Below, one piece after another: positions 27,744-36,134 of a stretch of DNA of 64,000 bases (position 1 is its first letter; every line of letters begins with the position of its first letter). The translations under genes and the position numbers were made by a program. Under the pieces are notes generated by a model, which ran no database searches, had not been told where the DNA came from, and saw nothing but the letters and a program-made list of their open reading frames with translations. Origin of the DNA: CAVPJW01 sp963705525 (GTDB taxonomy: Bacteria > Acidobacteriota > Vicinamibacteria > Vicinamibacterales > CAVPJW01); the NCBI GenBank assembly GCA_963705525.1, contig CAVPJW010000003.1:186001-250000 (forward strand), read 5' to 3'.

Positions 27744-28043
27744 CTACGCGGACACCGCGACCAGAAGGCTCCCCAGCAGAACCAAAAGCACGATCATCGT
27801 CAGAGCCACGAACAGCCAGTCGCGGCCCGCGGCGTACTCCCCGACCGAGACCACTACTCGGGCCACGGGCGTTGCCATGAGCACGATCAACCCCGCCTGG
27901 AGGAAGAACGTCGCCGGCCAGCTGGCAGGCAGCCAGAGCGCAGACATCAGGCCGATAATCAGCAGGATGGTGCTTCCGATCGAGCCGAAATGAAGAACGC
28001 GGCCCAAAACGAGCTCCATACGCGATGCACCGCCGTTCGTCAT
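27744..28043 (-). CDS. DUF1634 family membrane protein
   Basis: A small protein of 99 residues with three hydrophobic helices (STILLIIGLMSALWL, FFLQAGLIVLMATPVARV and WLFVALTMIVLLVLLGSLLV). The arrangement and the position after TauE/SafE match the DUF1634 family, which usually accompanies such exporters and may be an accessory subunit. Its ATG overlaps the stop of the TauE/SafE gene (ATGA), so translation is coupled. The true function is unknown. Confidence 0.72.
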   Translation of the reverse strand: MTNGGASRMELVLGRVLHFGSIGSTILLIIGLMSALWLPASWPATFFLQAGLIVLMATPVARVVVSVGEYAAGRDWLFVALTMIVLLVLLGSLLVAVSA

Positions 28044-28870
28044 CCTGCCCTCTTGAACATGAGGAAGGATACAAGAAACAGCACGACTGCCATCAAGACC
28101 TTGAGCCATCGTGCCGTCGCCTTCTCGCCGAAGTGCAGCCCCACCGCCGACCCCAGCCGGACGCCGAGGACGGCTCCCGCTGCGAGCGGCGGGATGAGGT
28201 CGCCGCGCCCATAGTAGATGACGGCGCCCGATGTGGCTGTGACGCCGATCATGAAGGCGCTCGTTGCGGCCGCCGCGCGCAGCGGCACACCGCACCACGC
28301 GTTCAGGACGGGGACCTTCACGATTCCCCCGCCTATACCGAGCAGCGTCGAGATGTTACCCGCAAAGAACGAGACGACAAGTGCAAGCGGCACCCGTTTC
28401 ACGCGGTAGCTCACGATGCCGCCACTTTCCTCTTCGAAGTATCGGCCTCCGAGCCGGCCCGGGTCCGCCGCTGGATCGAGGTTCACGTTTCGCCGGTCCA
28501 GGCGCCCGAGCATCATCAGGCCAGAGCCGGCCGCGACGAGACTGAACATCACATGGAGTGCCCGCACCGACATCAGGCTCATTGTCAGTCCTCCGACGAG
28601 ACCGCCCGCAGCCGTGGCAACCTCGAGCAACATGCCGAGACGAAGATTGATGAGCTGACGTCCGGCCGTGCCCGCCGACACGGCGCTCGACGTCGCGATG
28701 ACCGTCGTCAGACTGATGGGAATCGCAAACTGGATCGGGATGTGCAAAAACAGTGTGAGGAACGGAACGAGGAACACGCCGCCGCCGATGCCGAGCAAAG
28801 CTCCAAGGGAGCCTGCGAGGCCACCCGCGAGAAAGATCAGAAAGACGAGCCCTGCCGAAACCGGGGGCAT
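28040..28870 (-). CDS. TauE/SafE family sulfite/sulfonate exporter
   Basis: A membrane protein of 276 residues with eight or so helices. The internal duplication of the family is clear: ALLGIGGGVFLVPFLTLF near the start and TLLGIGGGIVKVPVLNAW in the second half. TauE/SafE proteins export sulfite, sulfoacetate or related anions. It is the first gene of the operon that continues with DUF1634, Fe-S/NrfD and the molybdenum enzyme, and it faces the persulfide dioxygenase-like gene across 135 bases. A role in removing sulfite that the oxidoreductase has not used is inferred. Confidence 0.85.
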   Translation of the reverse strand: MPPVSAGLVFLIFLAGGLAGSLGALLGIGGGVFLVPFLTLFLHIPIQFAIPISLTTVIATSSAVSAGTAGRQLINLRLGMLLEVATAAGGLVGGLTMSLMSVRALHVMFSLVAAGSGLMMLGRLDRRNVNLDPAADPGRLGGRYFEEESGGIVSYRVKRVPLALVVSFFAGNISTLLGIGGGIVKVPVLNAWCGVPLRAAAATSAFMIGVTATSGAVIYYGRGDLIPPLAAGAVLGVRLGSAVGLHFGEKATARWLKVLMAVVLFLVSFLMFKRAG

Positions 28871-29005
28871 CAGGTCGTTGTGAAGGAACGCATGACCTTC
28901 GAAAATGTGCCGGTTATGTTACGCTGGTCGCATCGGGGCCGTAAATATCAACTGCCTCGTTTCGCCGGCGTCTGACAAGACTTCGCGAAAGAAGGAGCAC
29001 GAACC

Positions 29006-30127
29006 GTGGCTGTTTCAGAGCTGACAACCGAGGAACTGCGTTCGGCGCTCGACACCCACAAGCCGCTGACGATTCTCGATGTGCGCCCGGCTGTCGAGCG
29101 CGCCGAGTGGTCGATCCCGGGCAGCCAGCACGTGGATGCGTACACCGAGCTGCGGCAGGGAGACCCGACGTCAGTCCAGAAGATTGCGGCCACGTTTCCG
29201 AAGAACGTACCCGTCGTGACGGTGTGCGCACGCGGTCGGACGAGCATCCTGGCGGCGCAAGTGCTGGACGGACTCGGCTTCCAGGCCTATTCGTTGCGGG
29301 GAGGAATGGCCGGGTGGAGCGAGGCCTGGAATACCGCGGAGATCCCTCTCCCATCGCCCGGGCTGCGGGCCATTCAGGTCCGCCGCACAGGCAAGGGCTG
29401 TCTCGCGTATATCCTCGCCTCTGGTTCAGAAGCAGCCGTCGTCGACCCGTCGATTGACGCGGCCGTTTTTCAGCGCATTGCAAAGGACAACGGGTGGAAG
29501 ATCACCGCGGTCTTCGATACGCACGTCCACGCCGATCATGTCTCCAGGGCCTACGCGCTCGGCCGGCTCACGGGCGCACCGGTCTATCTGCCTCGTCAGA
29601 AGCGCGTCTCGCTCCCGTTCACACCACTCGACGACGGGCAGGAGATCAAGATCGGTGCGACGACCATCAAGTCCATCGTCACGCCAGGGCACACGCACGA
29701 GAGCACGTGTTATCTCTTCGGGAACGCGGCACTCTGTACGGGGGACACGCTGTTTCTTCACGGCGTCGGACGTCCCGACCTGAAGGCCGCGGGTGATGAA
29801 TCGCGCGTCCGTGCTGGCCTGCTCTACCACTCGCTCGTCGAGCGGGTGCTGCCGCTTCCGGGCACTCTCGTCGTGCTGCCAGGCCATACCAGTTCCGCCG
29901 TTCCGTTCGATGGCGTGGCACATGTCGATACGCTCGAGCACGTGCGCAGCGCGATCTCGCTGGCGGCGTTGCCCGAATCGGAATTCGTTTCGACAATTCT
30001 CGCCAGAATTCCCGCCAATCCTCCCAACCACCTTACCATCGTCCGCATCAACGAAGGCGTCGAGTCGATGCCAACAGACCTGATCGACCTCGAAGCTGGC
30101 GCGAACCGCTGCGCGATACCGGGATAA
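29006..30127 (+). CDS. Rhodanese plus metallo-beta-lactamase protein, persulfide dioxygenase-like
   Basis: The protein has 373 residues. Residues 1-110 are a rhodanese domain with LTILDVRPAVERAEW and active Cys74 in VCARGRTS. Residues about 120-350 are a metallo-beta-lactamase fold with THVHADH (His173, His175, Asp177, His178), PGHTHES and CTGDTLF, like ETHE1/PDO enzymes that turn glutathione persulfide into sulfite. The rhodanese would pass the sulfane sulfur. In most known fusions the dioxygenase comes first and the rhodanese last, so the order is reversed here. A glyoxalase II role cannot be excluded. Divergent from the TauE/SafE operon, so the two may share a control region at 28871-29005. 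Confidence 0.82.
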   Translation: MAVSELTTEELRSALDTHKPLTILDVRPAVERAEWSIPGSQHVDAYTELRQGDPTSVQKIAATFPKNVPVVTVCARGRTSILAAQVLDGLGFQAYSLRGGMAGWSEAWNTAEIPLPSPGLRAIQVRRTGKGCLAYILASGSEAAVVDPSIDAAVFQRIAKDNGWKITAVFDTHVHADHVSRAYALGRLTGAPVYLPRQKRVSLPFTPLDDGQEIKIGATTIKSIVTPGHTHESTCYLFGNAALCTGDTLFLHGVGRPDLKAAGDESRVRAGLLYHSLVERVLPLPGTLVVLPGHTSSAVPFDGVAHVDTLEHVRSAISLAALPESEFVSTILARIPANPPNHLTIVRINEGVESMPTDLIDLEAGANRCAIPG

Positions 30128-30160
30128 CAAGGTTCGGGGTTCTGACTAGTGAATCGCGGC

Positions 30161-30313
30161 ATGGCAGGTCAGGACGACATCAAGAAGTTGCGCGGAGTTC
30201 TCAAAGAAATCGACACGTCTGTTCCCCGAGATCCGGATCGCATCGTCAACAAGGCAGCCGACCGTCGGGTGCTTCGGAAGGATCGACGCAAGACAGGTCC
30301 GCCTAAGAACTAA
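30161..30313 (+). CDS. Small basic hypothetical protein (possible)
   Basis: A 50-residue open frame from an ATG at 30161 (or a GTG at 30149). It begins MAGQDDIKKLRGVLKEID, and the tail is strongly basic (DRRVLRKDRRKTGPPKN). No family is recognised. Its stop codon lies inside a ctaagaactaag intergenic repeat. Evidence for coding is only its reading frame and plausible composition, with no clear ribosome site. The rest of the gap 30128-30324 holds nothing further. Confidence 0.35.
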   Translation: MAGQDDIKKLRGVLKEIDTSVPRDPDRIVNKAADRRVLRKDRRKTGPPKN

Positions 30314-30324
30314 GCCCCAGGAAC

Positions 30325-31266
30325 TTAGAACGACGAAGTTCGATAGGGCCCGTGCTCGTAAGGCTTGAGCACGGCATACAGCGTCGCCATTATTGGCGTC
30401 GGTACGCCGACCCTCTGTCCACGTCTCACGACGGCGCCCTGCAGCGCTTCCACTTCGATGGGCTTCCCCTGCTGAAGGTCGATCAGGAGTGACGATCGCG
30501 TGTCGGGCGGTATGGCATCCAAATAGGTAACGAGATTCTCGCGAATGTGGGGAGGGAACTCGATGCCATCGGCGCGCCCGACACGCTCGACCTCCGCCGA
30601 TGCCTCGATGAGCTGCGCGCGAATTGCCGGCTCGGTGCGAAGCGGGCCGATTGGCAGACGTGCTGCGCCGGTGAAACCGGCGAATGGCGACAGGTACACA
30701 AACTTCTCCCAGATTGGACCCCTGGCATCGGCGGACGGCTCGACGACGATGTCCGCGTCAACCATGGCCTGGGTAATCCGCGCGACCCGGTCCGAGATGC
30801 CCGAACCCACGTTGAAGACCTCGCCGAACGAGATTCGGCGGTGCGTGCCCGTCTGCACGATCAGGCCTGGCGCCTCGAGTGCGGTCGCCACGTACGTCGC
30901 GCCGGCCAGTGTCGCCGACTCTCCGACCACGCCGGCGACTTCATTGGCGCTGTCGATTCCGTTCTGCAGCGTCAGCACGGTCGTCGACGTATCCGACAGG
31001 GGCTTTAGCATCGGCAGCGCTTCTCTGTTGCTGTAGCACTTCACCGCAAAGATCACGAGCTCGACGGGGCCCACCTTGGCCGGATCGTTCTCCGCGCGCG
31101 ACTTGACGACGAAGTCGCCGAGCGGGCTTCTCACTGACAGGCCGCGCGCCCGGATGGCCTCGAGATGCGCCCCGCGCGCGATGAACGTCACGTCGTGCCC
31201 ACCCTGGGCGAGCTTCGCGCCGTAGTAACCGCCGACGGCGCCGGATCCGAGGATGGCAATGCGCAT
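30325..31266 (-). CDS. 2-dehydropantoate 2-reductase family protein
   Basis: A protein of 313 residues with an N-terminal Rossmann fold (MRIAILGSGAVGGYYGAKLA) and the family pattern VIFAVKCYSN, TLQNGID and a second domain with EVERVGRADGIEFPP and SSLLIDLQQGKPIEVEALQG. The last motif holds the Lys/Ser/Glu region seen in ketopantoate reductases. In coenzyme A synthesis it would reduce ketopantoate to pantoate with NADPH. Many paralogues act on other 2-keto acids, and no other pantothenate gene is near, so the exact substrate is open. Confidence 0.82.
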   Translation of the reverse strand: MRIAILGSGAVGGYYGAKLAQGGHDVTFIARGAHLEAIRARGLSVRSPLGDFVVKSRAENDPAKVGPVELVIFAVKCYSNREALPMLKPLSDTSTTVLTLQNGIDSANEVAGVVGESATLAGATYVATALEAPGLIVQTGTHRRISFGEVFNVGSGISDRVARITQAMVDADIVVEPSADARGPIWEKFVYLSPFAGFTGAARLPIGPLRTEPAIRAQLIEASAEVERVGRADGIEFPPHIRENLVTYLDAIPPDTRSSLLIDLQQGKPIEVEALQGAVVRRGQRVGVPTPIMATLYAVLKPYEHGPYRTSSF

Positions 31267-31267
31267 A

Positions 31268-31335
31268 GGAAAGGGCTACGGGCTCCAGGCTTCGGGCTCC
31301 AGGTCGGGCTCCGGGTCGGGCTCCAGGCTCAAGAC
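31268..31335. repeat. ggctccaggcttcgggctcc tandem repeat
   Basis: Five to six degenerate copies of ggctccagg or ggctccgg words occupy most of the gap between the reductase start and the permease end. The same family fills gaps at 39720-39880, 56143-56240, 57590-57662 and 61741-61832. There is no spacer of constant length and no open frame of its own. Confidence 0.7.
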
Positions 31336-31387
31336 CCTGCCGCACGGCCCACAAGAATATAACGATCACAGAACGTTCGGCCGCATG

Positions 31388-32816
31388 TCAGGATCGGGAG
31401 TCCTGCACGTGCTTCTTCCGCCAGTAGAAGTACGCCGGCAGGCCAAGCGCGACAAGGCCCAGCCCTGTGATCGATTCGCCGGGCCGTTCGAACAATGTGT
31501 TCACCACGAGGATCGAAAGACCGAGAACGAAGATCGCGGGCACGACCGGATACCCCCACGTGCGGTACGGGCGCGGCACATCGGGTTTGCTGTAGCGCAG
31601 CTTGAAAATGGCGACGCCCCCGAGCACGCCGAAGAGCACCGACGCAAACGTGACGTACGTGAAGAGCTGCTCATAGCTGCCGCTCAGCGTCAGGAGCGCG
31701 GACCACGCGCACGTCATCACGATCGCGATGTGCGGTGTGCGATAGACCGGATGCACACGACTCGCGGCCTTGAAGAACATGCCGTCTGCGGCCATCGCAT
31801 ACACGACGCGCGACGCCGCGAGGACGCCGGCTGCATTACACCCGAAGGTCGATACGACAACCGTCGCGGCGACGAGGCGCGCTCCCCCGTCTCCGACGAG
31901 CGCGGTGACCGCCCGTTCGGCAATTCGCACGACACCGCGCATCTCGTCGAGCGACAGCGCATGGAAGTACGCGAGATTGACAGAGACGTAGATCGTCGCC
32001 AGGAGCGCGATGCCGAGAACCAGCGCTCGCGGCACATTGCGCACCGGATCCTTGATTTCACCCGCGGTAAACGCCACGTAGTACCACGCTTCTGTACGCC
32101 CACATCACCGCGATCATGGCGACGCCGAAGGCGGCGCCGGGACGCGCGATGTCGGGCATGACCGGCGTGAAGTGCGGCTGCACGCGTGACACGACAAGCG
32201 CGAGGATCGGCAGCGCGGCCAGCGCGGCGACCTTGATGACCGTGAGAAACGCCTGCACGGCGTTCCCGGTGCGCACGCCCACGTAGTTCACGGCGCCGAG
32301 AATGGCGATCGACGCCGCCCCCACGACCTGCCCGGCCGAGATTCGAAGCACACCCCACGGCATCGGCAGGGCAATCGCCTCGACCTTCGTCGACAGCGCG
32401 GGGACGAAGTAGCCGAAGTATTCCGCAAACCCCACGGCGACGGCCGCGATGCTGCCCGTGAGCACCACCAGCGCGCCTGCCCATCCGAACAGAAATCCCC
32501 ATACGGGTCCGTACGCCTGCTCGAGGAACACATAGAGGCCGCCGGAGCGGGGGTACATCGCTCCCATTTCGGCGTACGTCAGGCCGCCCGCCATCGTGAT
32601 GATGCCGCCGGCGATCCACGCGGTGATCAGCAACGCTTCAGACGGCAGCCGGTCTGCCATGATGCCGGTCGTCAGAAAGATGGCCGAGCCGATCACGTTG
32701 CCGACCACGAGCAGAACCGCGCTCGGAAGCCCGATGGCGCGGATCAGCTCGCGATCGTGATCTCCTGCGGCGGCTGCAGAAACGGCGGGAGGGCTCGCTG
32801 TGCGAGATTGGTTCAT
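31388..32816 (-). CDS. APC superfamily amino acid permease with +1 frameshift
   Basis: A permease of the LAT/APC type. The N-terminal half begins after LIRAIGLPSAVLLVVGNVIG and has GGLTYAEMGAMYPRSGGLYV, the APC consensus in helices 2-3. The C-terminal half reads AFTAGEIKDPVRNVPRALVLG and GVLAASRVVYAMAADGMFF. The two halves are in different frames: an extra A at about 32093 (coding GGGCGTACAGAAGC) breaks WAYEAWYYVAFTAGE. Removing it gives 475 residues, the normal length. Its start overlaps the stop of the preceding permease by four bases (ATGA), so both were one transcript. Confidence 0.8.
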
Positions 32817-34168
32817 GAGCGGGCAGCCTTTCGCGCCCTGGCGAACAGGATGAAGCCGATGACCACCGGGATCAGGCAGCCCAACAGCATCTTGGTTTCG
32901 AAGACCACGACGCTGTCAACATCGGACGTGGGGATGAACGCCGCCGCGATGCCGAAGACGCTGGTGAGCAGTCCCACCAGCCCGGCCACCCGCGTCAACG
33001 TACTCACATCATTCAGCATCATCAACCCGGTGAACATATACACAAACGGCACCAACTGAATCACGACCGACGCCTTGAGCAGCACTTGATACGCCTCCAT
33101 CACCGACGATCCGATCAGTGTCAGCGCGATCAAGAGCGCCGAGACGATCCCGCTCGTGAGGAGCGCCACGTACGGCGAGCCCCATCGCGGATGCACTCGG
33201 CCCAATGCCGCGGGCATGGCGTTGCCAATGCCCGCCACGAACGGCACGCGCGCGGATCCGGAGAACCATGCAGACGCGCCGCCCCCGATGGAGAACGCCA
33301 GCGCGAGCGCAACCGGCATCACGATCCATTCGGCACGCGCGCGGGTCGCGCCCTGCTCGACGGCCTGCATCACGCCCTGGATGGCACCCAGCTCGTGCAC
33401 CGGCACGAGCAGGAGCAACGCGCCGGTGACGATTACGTAGGAGGTCAGGATGATCGCTCCCGCGATGTACACGGCGCGCGGAAGATCGCGCCCCGGATTC
33501 TCCATCTCGTCGCCCATCGTCGAGGCCAGCTCGAATCCGACGAACGCAAAGCACATGACGCTGAAGGCGGACAGAGTCTCCCATCCGAGTCCCGTGGCAA
33601 ACGGCGGGCTCGCGGCCGTGCCCTGCATCCACGCCGATGCGCCCGCAAGGATGAGAAGCGATGCCGTCACGAGCGCGGCGATCGCTCCGAAGTTCTGCAC
33701 CCACTTGCCCACCGCGAGGCCCCGGATGTTCGTCCCGGTCGCCAGAGCGAGCCAGCCGAACGCCACGGCCGATACGAACCATTTCTCGTTGACCAGCCCT
33801 GCCCATCTGGCACCACCGGCGTAGGCGAGCACTCCGGCGACGTACACGAGCTGCATCGGGATATAGAACAGGTTGTTGATCCAGTAACACCAGCCCGAAA
33901 GAAACCCGTGGACCTCGCCAAACTGCTGCCGGGCCCACAAGTACATGCCGCCTTCGCCCGGATACCGCCGCGCGTACGTCAGGACGCCCACCGCGCCCGT
34001 CACGAAGAACATCAGGAAGGCCAGCGTCCACATGACCATCGTCACGCGGCCGTAAATGGCGACGGGTGCGATGAAGCTCAGATTGACGATAGCGGCAACT
34101 TTGAGGAGAACGAGATCGCGCAGGCGCAGGGTGCGAGGGAGGGCATGATCGCCTGCGGCTGATGCCAC
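32813..34168 (-). CDS. APC superfamily amino acid permease
   Basis: An intact permease of 451 residues with about 12 helices. Recognisable parts are RRYPGEGGMYLWARQQFGEV in the helix 2-3 region, CFAFVGFELASTMGDEMENP in the helix 6-7 region and MPAALGRVHPRWGSPYVALL. It is of the glutamate/GABA or cationic amino acid type; the substrate cannot be told. It is the first gene of a two-permease operon. The 136-base gap before the divergent amidohydrolase gene should hold both promoters. Confidence 0.85.
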   Translation of the reverse strand: MASAAGDHALPRTLRLRDLVLLKVAAIVNLSFIAPVAIYGRVTMVMWTLAFLMFFVTGAVGVLTYARRYPGEGGMYLWARQQFGEVHGFLSGWCYWINNLFYIPMQLVYVAGVLAYAGGARWAGLVNEKWFVSAVAFGWLALATGTNIRGLAVGKWVQNFGAIAALVTASLLILAGASAWMQGTAASPPFATGLGWETLSAFSVMCFAFVGFELASTMGDEMENPGRDLPRAVYIAGAIILTSYVIVTGALLLLVPVHELGAIQGVMQAVEQGATRARAEWIVMPVALALAFSIGGGASAWFSGSARVPFVAGIGNAMPAALGRVHPRWGSPYVALLTSGIVSALLIALTLIGSSVMEAYQVLLKASVVIQLVPFVYMFTGLMMLNDVSTLTRVAGLVGLLTSVFGIAAAFIPTSDVDSVVVFETKMLLGCLIPVVIGFILFARARKAARS

Positions 34169-34304
34169 GCGCGGACTGTATCACAGCCGTTTTTGATCGC
34201 TCCCGGCCATGCCGTTTTGAGCCCCGGATCGTCGGCCGCCCGTCCGTTTTCGACACGCCAGCGACACCTTGCGCGGCTGGCGACGGACAGCCTAGAATCG
34301 CTTC

Positions 34305-36095
34305 GTGCAGGGCTCTCGACACTCCGCCGGTCGGCTCGTGCGGAGGCTCCACCTGGCTTCGCGCCTGACCACCATCATCGTGGTCTTCATCGTGGCTGCG
34401 ACGCTCGTGGCTGGCCTCATGGTGCGCGCACAGCGAGACGACGACACGGGTCCGGTCGATCTCATCATTTTGAACGGTCACGTCTACAAGGCCGATGGCA
34501 CCGGCCAGTTCGCCGAGGCCGTTGCGGTGCGCGGCAACCAGGTCCTCAAGGTCGGCACGAACCGTGAGATCAAGCGGATGGGCCGTGCCCAGACCACGGT
34601 CCTCGACGCGCACGGTGGCGCGGTGGTTCCCGGCTTCAACGATTCCCACGTGCACTTCGTGTCCGGCGGACTCGCGCTCCGCGATCTGAACCTGCTGGAC
34701 GCGACGACGTTCGAGGCGATTCAGTCCAAGATTCGCGATTTCGCACAGCAGCACTCCGACCGTCCCTGGCTTCAAGGGCGCGGCTGGTACTACGCGCCGT
34801 TCCCGGGCGGCCTGCCGACAAGGCAGCAGCTCGACGCGCTCGTTCCGGATCGTCCGGCGTACCTCGAGTGCTATGACGGGCACACGGGATGGGCCAACAC
34901 GAAGGCGCTTCATCTCGCCGGCATTACACGTCGCACGCCCAACCCCCCGAACGGGATCATCGTCAAGGATCCGAAGACCGGCGAACCGACAGGTGTCCTG
35001 AAGGAATCGGCGACGGACCTCGTCACCAAGGTGATGCCGAAGGACACGCGGGACGATCGGCTGCAGGCGATCCGCGCGGGCATTGCTGAAGCGCATCGAC
35101 TCGGTGTGACGAGCATTCAGAACGCGAGCGGCACGCCAGACGAGTTCGACCTCTACGATCAGATCCGACGTGAGGGCGATCTCACGCTCCGCGTGTACTC
35201 CGCGCTGTGGATCTCGCCGGGTTTCAAGGAACAGGATGCGAACCGGTTCGATCAGGTCTGGAAGAAGTTTCCCGACGATCCGCTGTTCAAGACCGGCATG
35301 GTCAAGCTCATGGTGGACGGCGTGATCGAGGCGCACACCGCCTACATGCTGAAGCCCTACGCGAACAAGGCGACGACGGGGAAACCCAACTATTCGGTCG
35401 CCGAGCTCAATCGCATCGTGAAGCAAATGGACCTGCGTGGCTGGCAGATCATGATCCACGCGATCGGCGATGGCGGCGTGCGGATGGCGCTCGACGCCCT
35501 CGAAGGGGCCAGCGCCGCGAATCCGCCGCCGGCTCGCGGTCGACGTCACCGCCTCGAGCACATCGAAACGATCGACCCGGCAGATATCCCGCGATTCGGC
35601 GCGCTCGGCATCATCGCGTCTCAGCAGCCGTACCACGGAACACCGACGGCGAATCAGATTGACGTGTGGGCCGGCAACATCGGGCCCGAGCGGGCATCGC
35701 GGGCCTGGGTATGGAAGAGCATCAAGGACGCCGGAGGCCGGATCGCGTTCGGCAGCGACTGGCCGGTCGTGACGCTCGATCCGCGTGTGGGCCTCAACAT
35801 GGCCGTCAATCGCACGACGAACGACGGCAACCCCGAAGGCGGCTGGCTGCCTGAACAGAGGCTGACGATACCCGACGCGGTCGATGCGTACACGCGCGGG
35901 GCGGCGTATGCGTCATTCGACGAGCAGCGCAAGGGTTCGCTCGCACCCGGCATGCTCGCCGACATCGCCATCCTCTCCGGAGACATCTTTGCGGCTCCGC
36001 CCGAACGGCTGCTCGACGCCGTCGTGGACGTGACGATTTTCGACGGCAAGGTGGTGTACAGCCGTGAGGCTGGAACCACGACGGATTCGAACTAA
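34305..36095 (+). CDS. Membrane-anchored or secreted amidohydrolase (YtcJ-like, amidohydrolase 3)
   Basis: A protein of 596 residues from a GTG. One hydrophobic segment (LTTIIVVFIVAATLVAGLMV) near the N-terminus serves as signal or anchor. The TIM-barrel metal site is seen in GFNDSHVH, MIHAIGDGGVRMALD, HRLEHIETID and FGSDWPVV, the motifs of the YtcJ/amidohydrolase 3 family, which hydrolyse N-acyl or cyclic amides. The substrate is unknown. Its stop lies inside a taagaact repeat. The next gene, a class III aminotransferase, starts 39 bases on. Confidence 0.85.
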   Translation: MQGSRHSAGRLVRRLHLASRLTTIIVVFIVAATLVAGLMVRAQRDDDTGPVDLIILNGHVYKADGTGQFAEAVAVRGNQVLKVGTNREIKRMGRAQTTVLDAHGGAVVPGFNDSHVHFVSGGLALRDLNLLDATTFEAIQSKIRDFAQQHSDRPWLQGRGWYYAPFPGGLPTRQQLDALVPDRPAYLECYDGHTGWANTKALHLAGITRRTPNPPNGIIVKDPKTGEPTGVLKESATDLVTKVMPKDTRDDRLQAIRAGIAEAHRLGVTSIQNASGTPDEFDLYDQIRREGDLTLRVYSALWISPGFKEQDANRFDQVWKKFPDDPLFKTGMVKLMVDGVIEAHTAYMLKPYANKATTGKPNYSVAELNRIVKQMDLRGWQIMIHAIGDGGVRMALDALEGASAANPPPARGRRHRLEHIETIDPADIPRFGALGIIASQQPYHGTPTANQIDVWAGNIGPERASRAWVWKSIKDAGGRIAFGSDWPVVTLDPRVGLNMAVNRTTNDGNPEGGWLPEQRLTIPDAVDAYTRGAAYASFDEQRKGSLAPGMLADIAILSGDIFAAPPERLLDAVVDVTIFDGKVVYSREAGTTTDSN

Positions 36096-36124
36096 GAACT
36101 GAGAACCAAGAGCTAAGAACTATA
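36093..36124. repeat. taagaaccaagaac-family repeat
   Basis: Three degenerate copies (taagaactgagaaccaagagctaagaac) lie at the 3' end of the amidohydrolase gene and provide its TAA stop. The same words recur at 15546-15619 and 30303-30320. Confidence 0.65.
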
Positions 36125-36134
36125 AGAGACCCCC

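Noticed and set aside
26128..27993. Open frame of 621 codons on the plus strand
   Set aside because: It runs opposite the Fe-S/NrfD gene, which has four cysteine clusters and clear helices. The product is Arg/His/Glu-rich and lacks any domain.
33009..35636. Open frame of 875 codons on the minus strand
   Set aside because: It is antisense to the amidohydrolase and out of frame with the permease. Both real genes have convincing motifs; this one has none.
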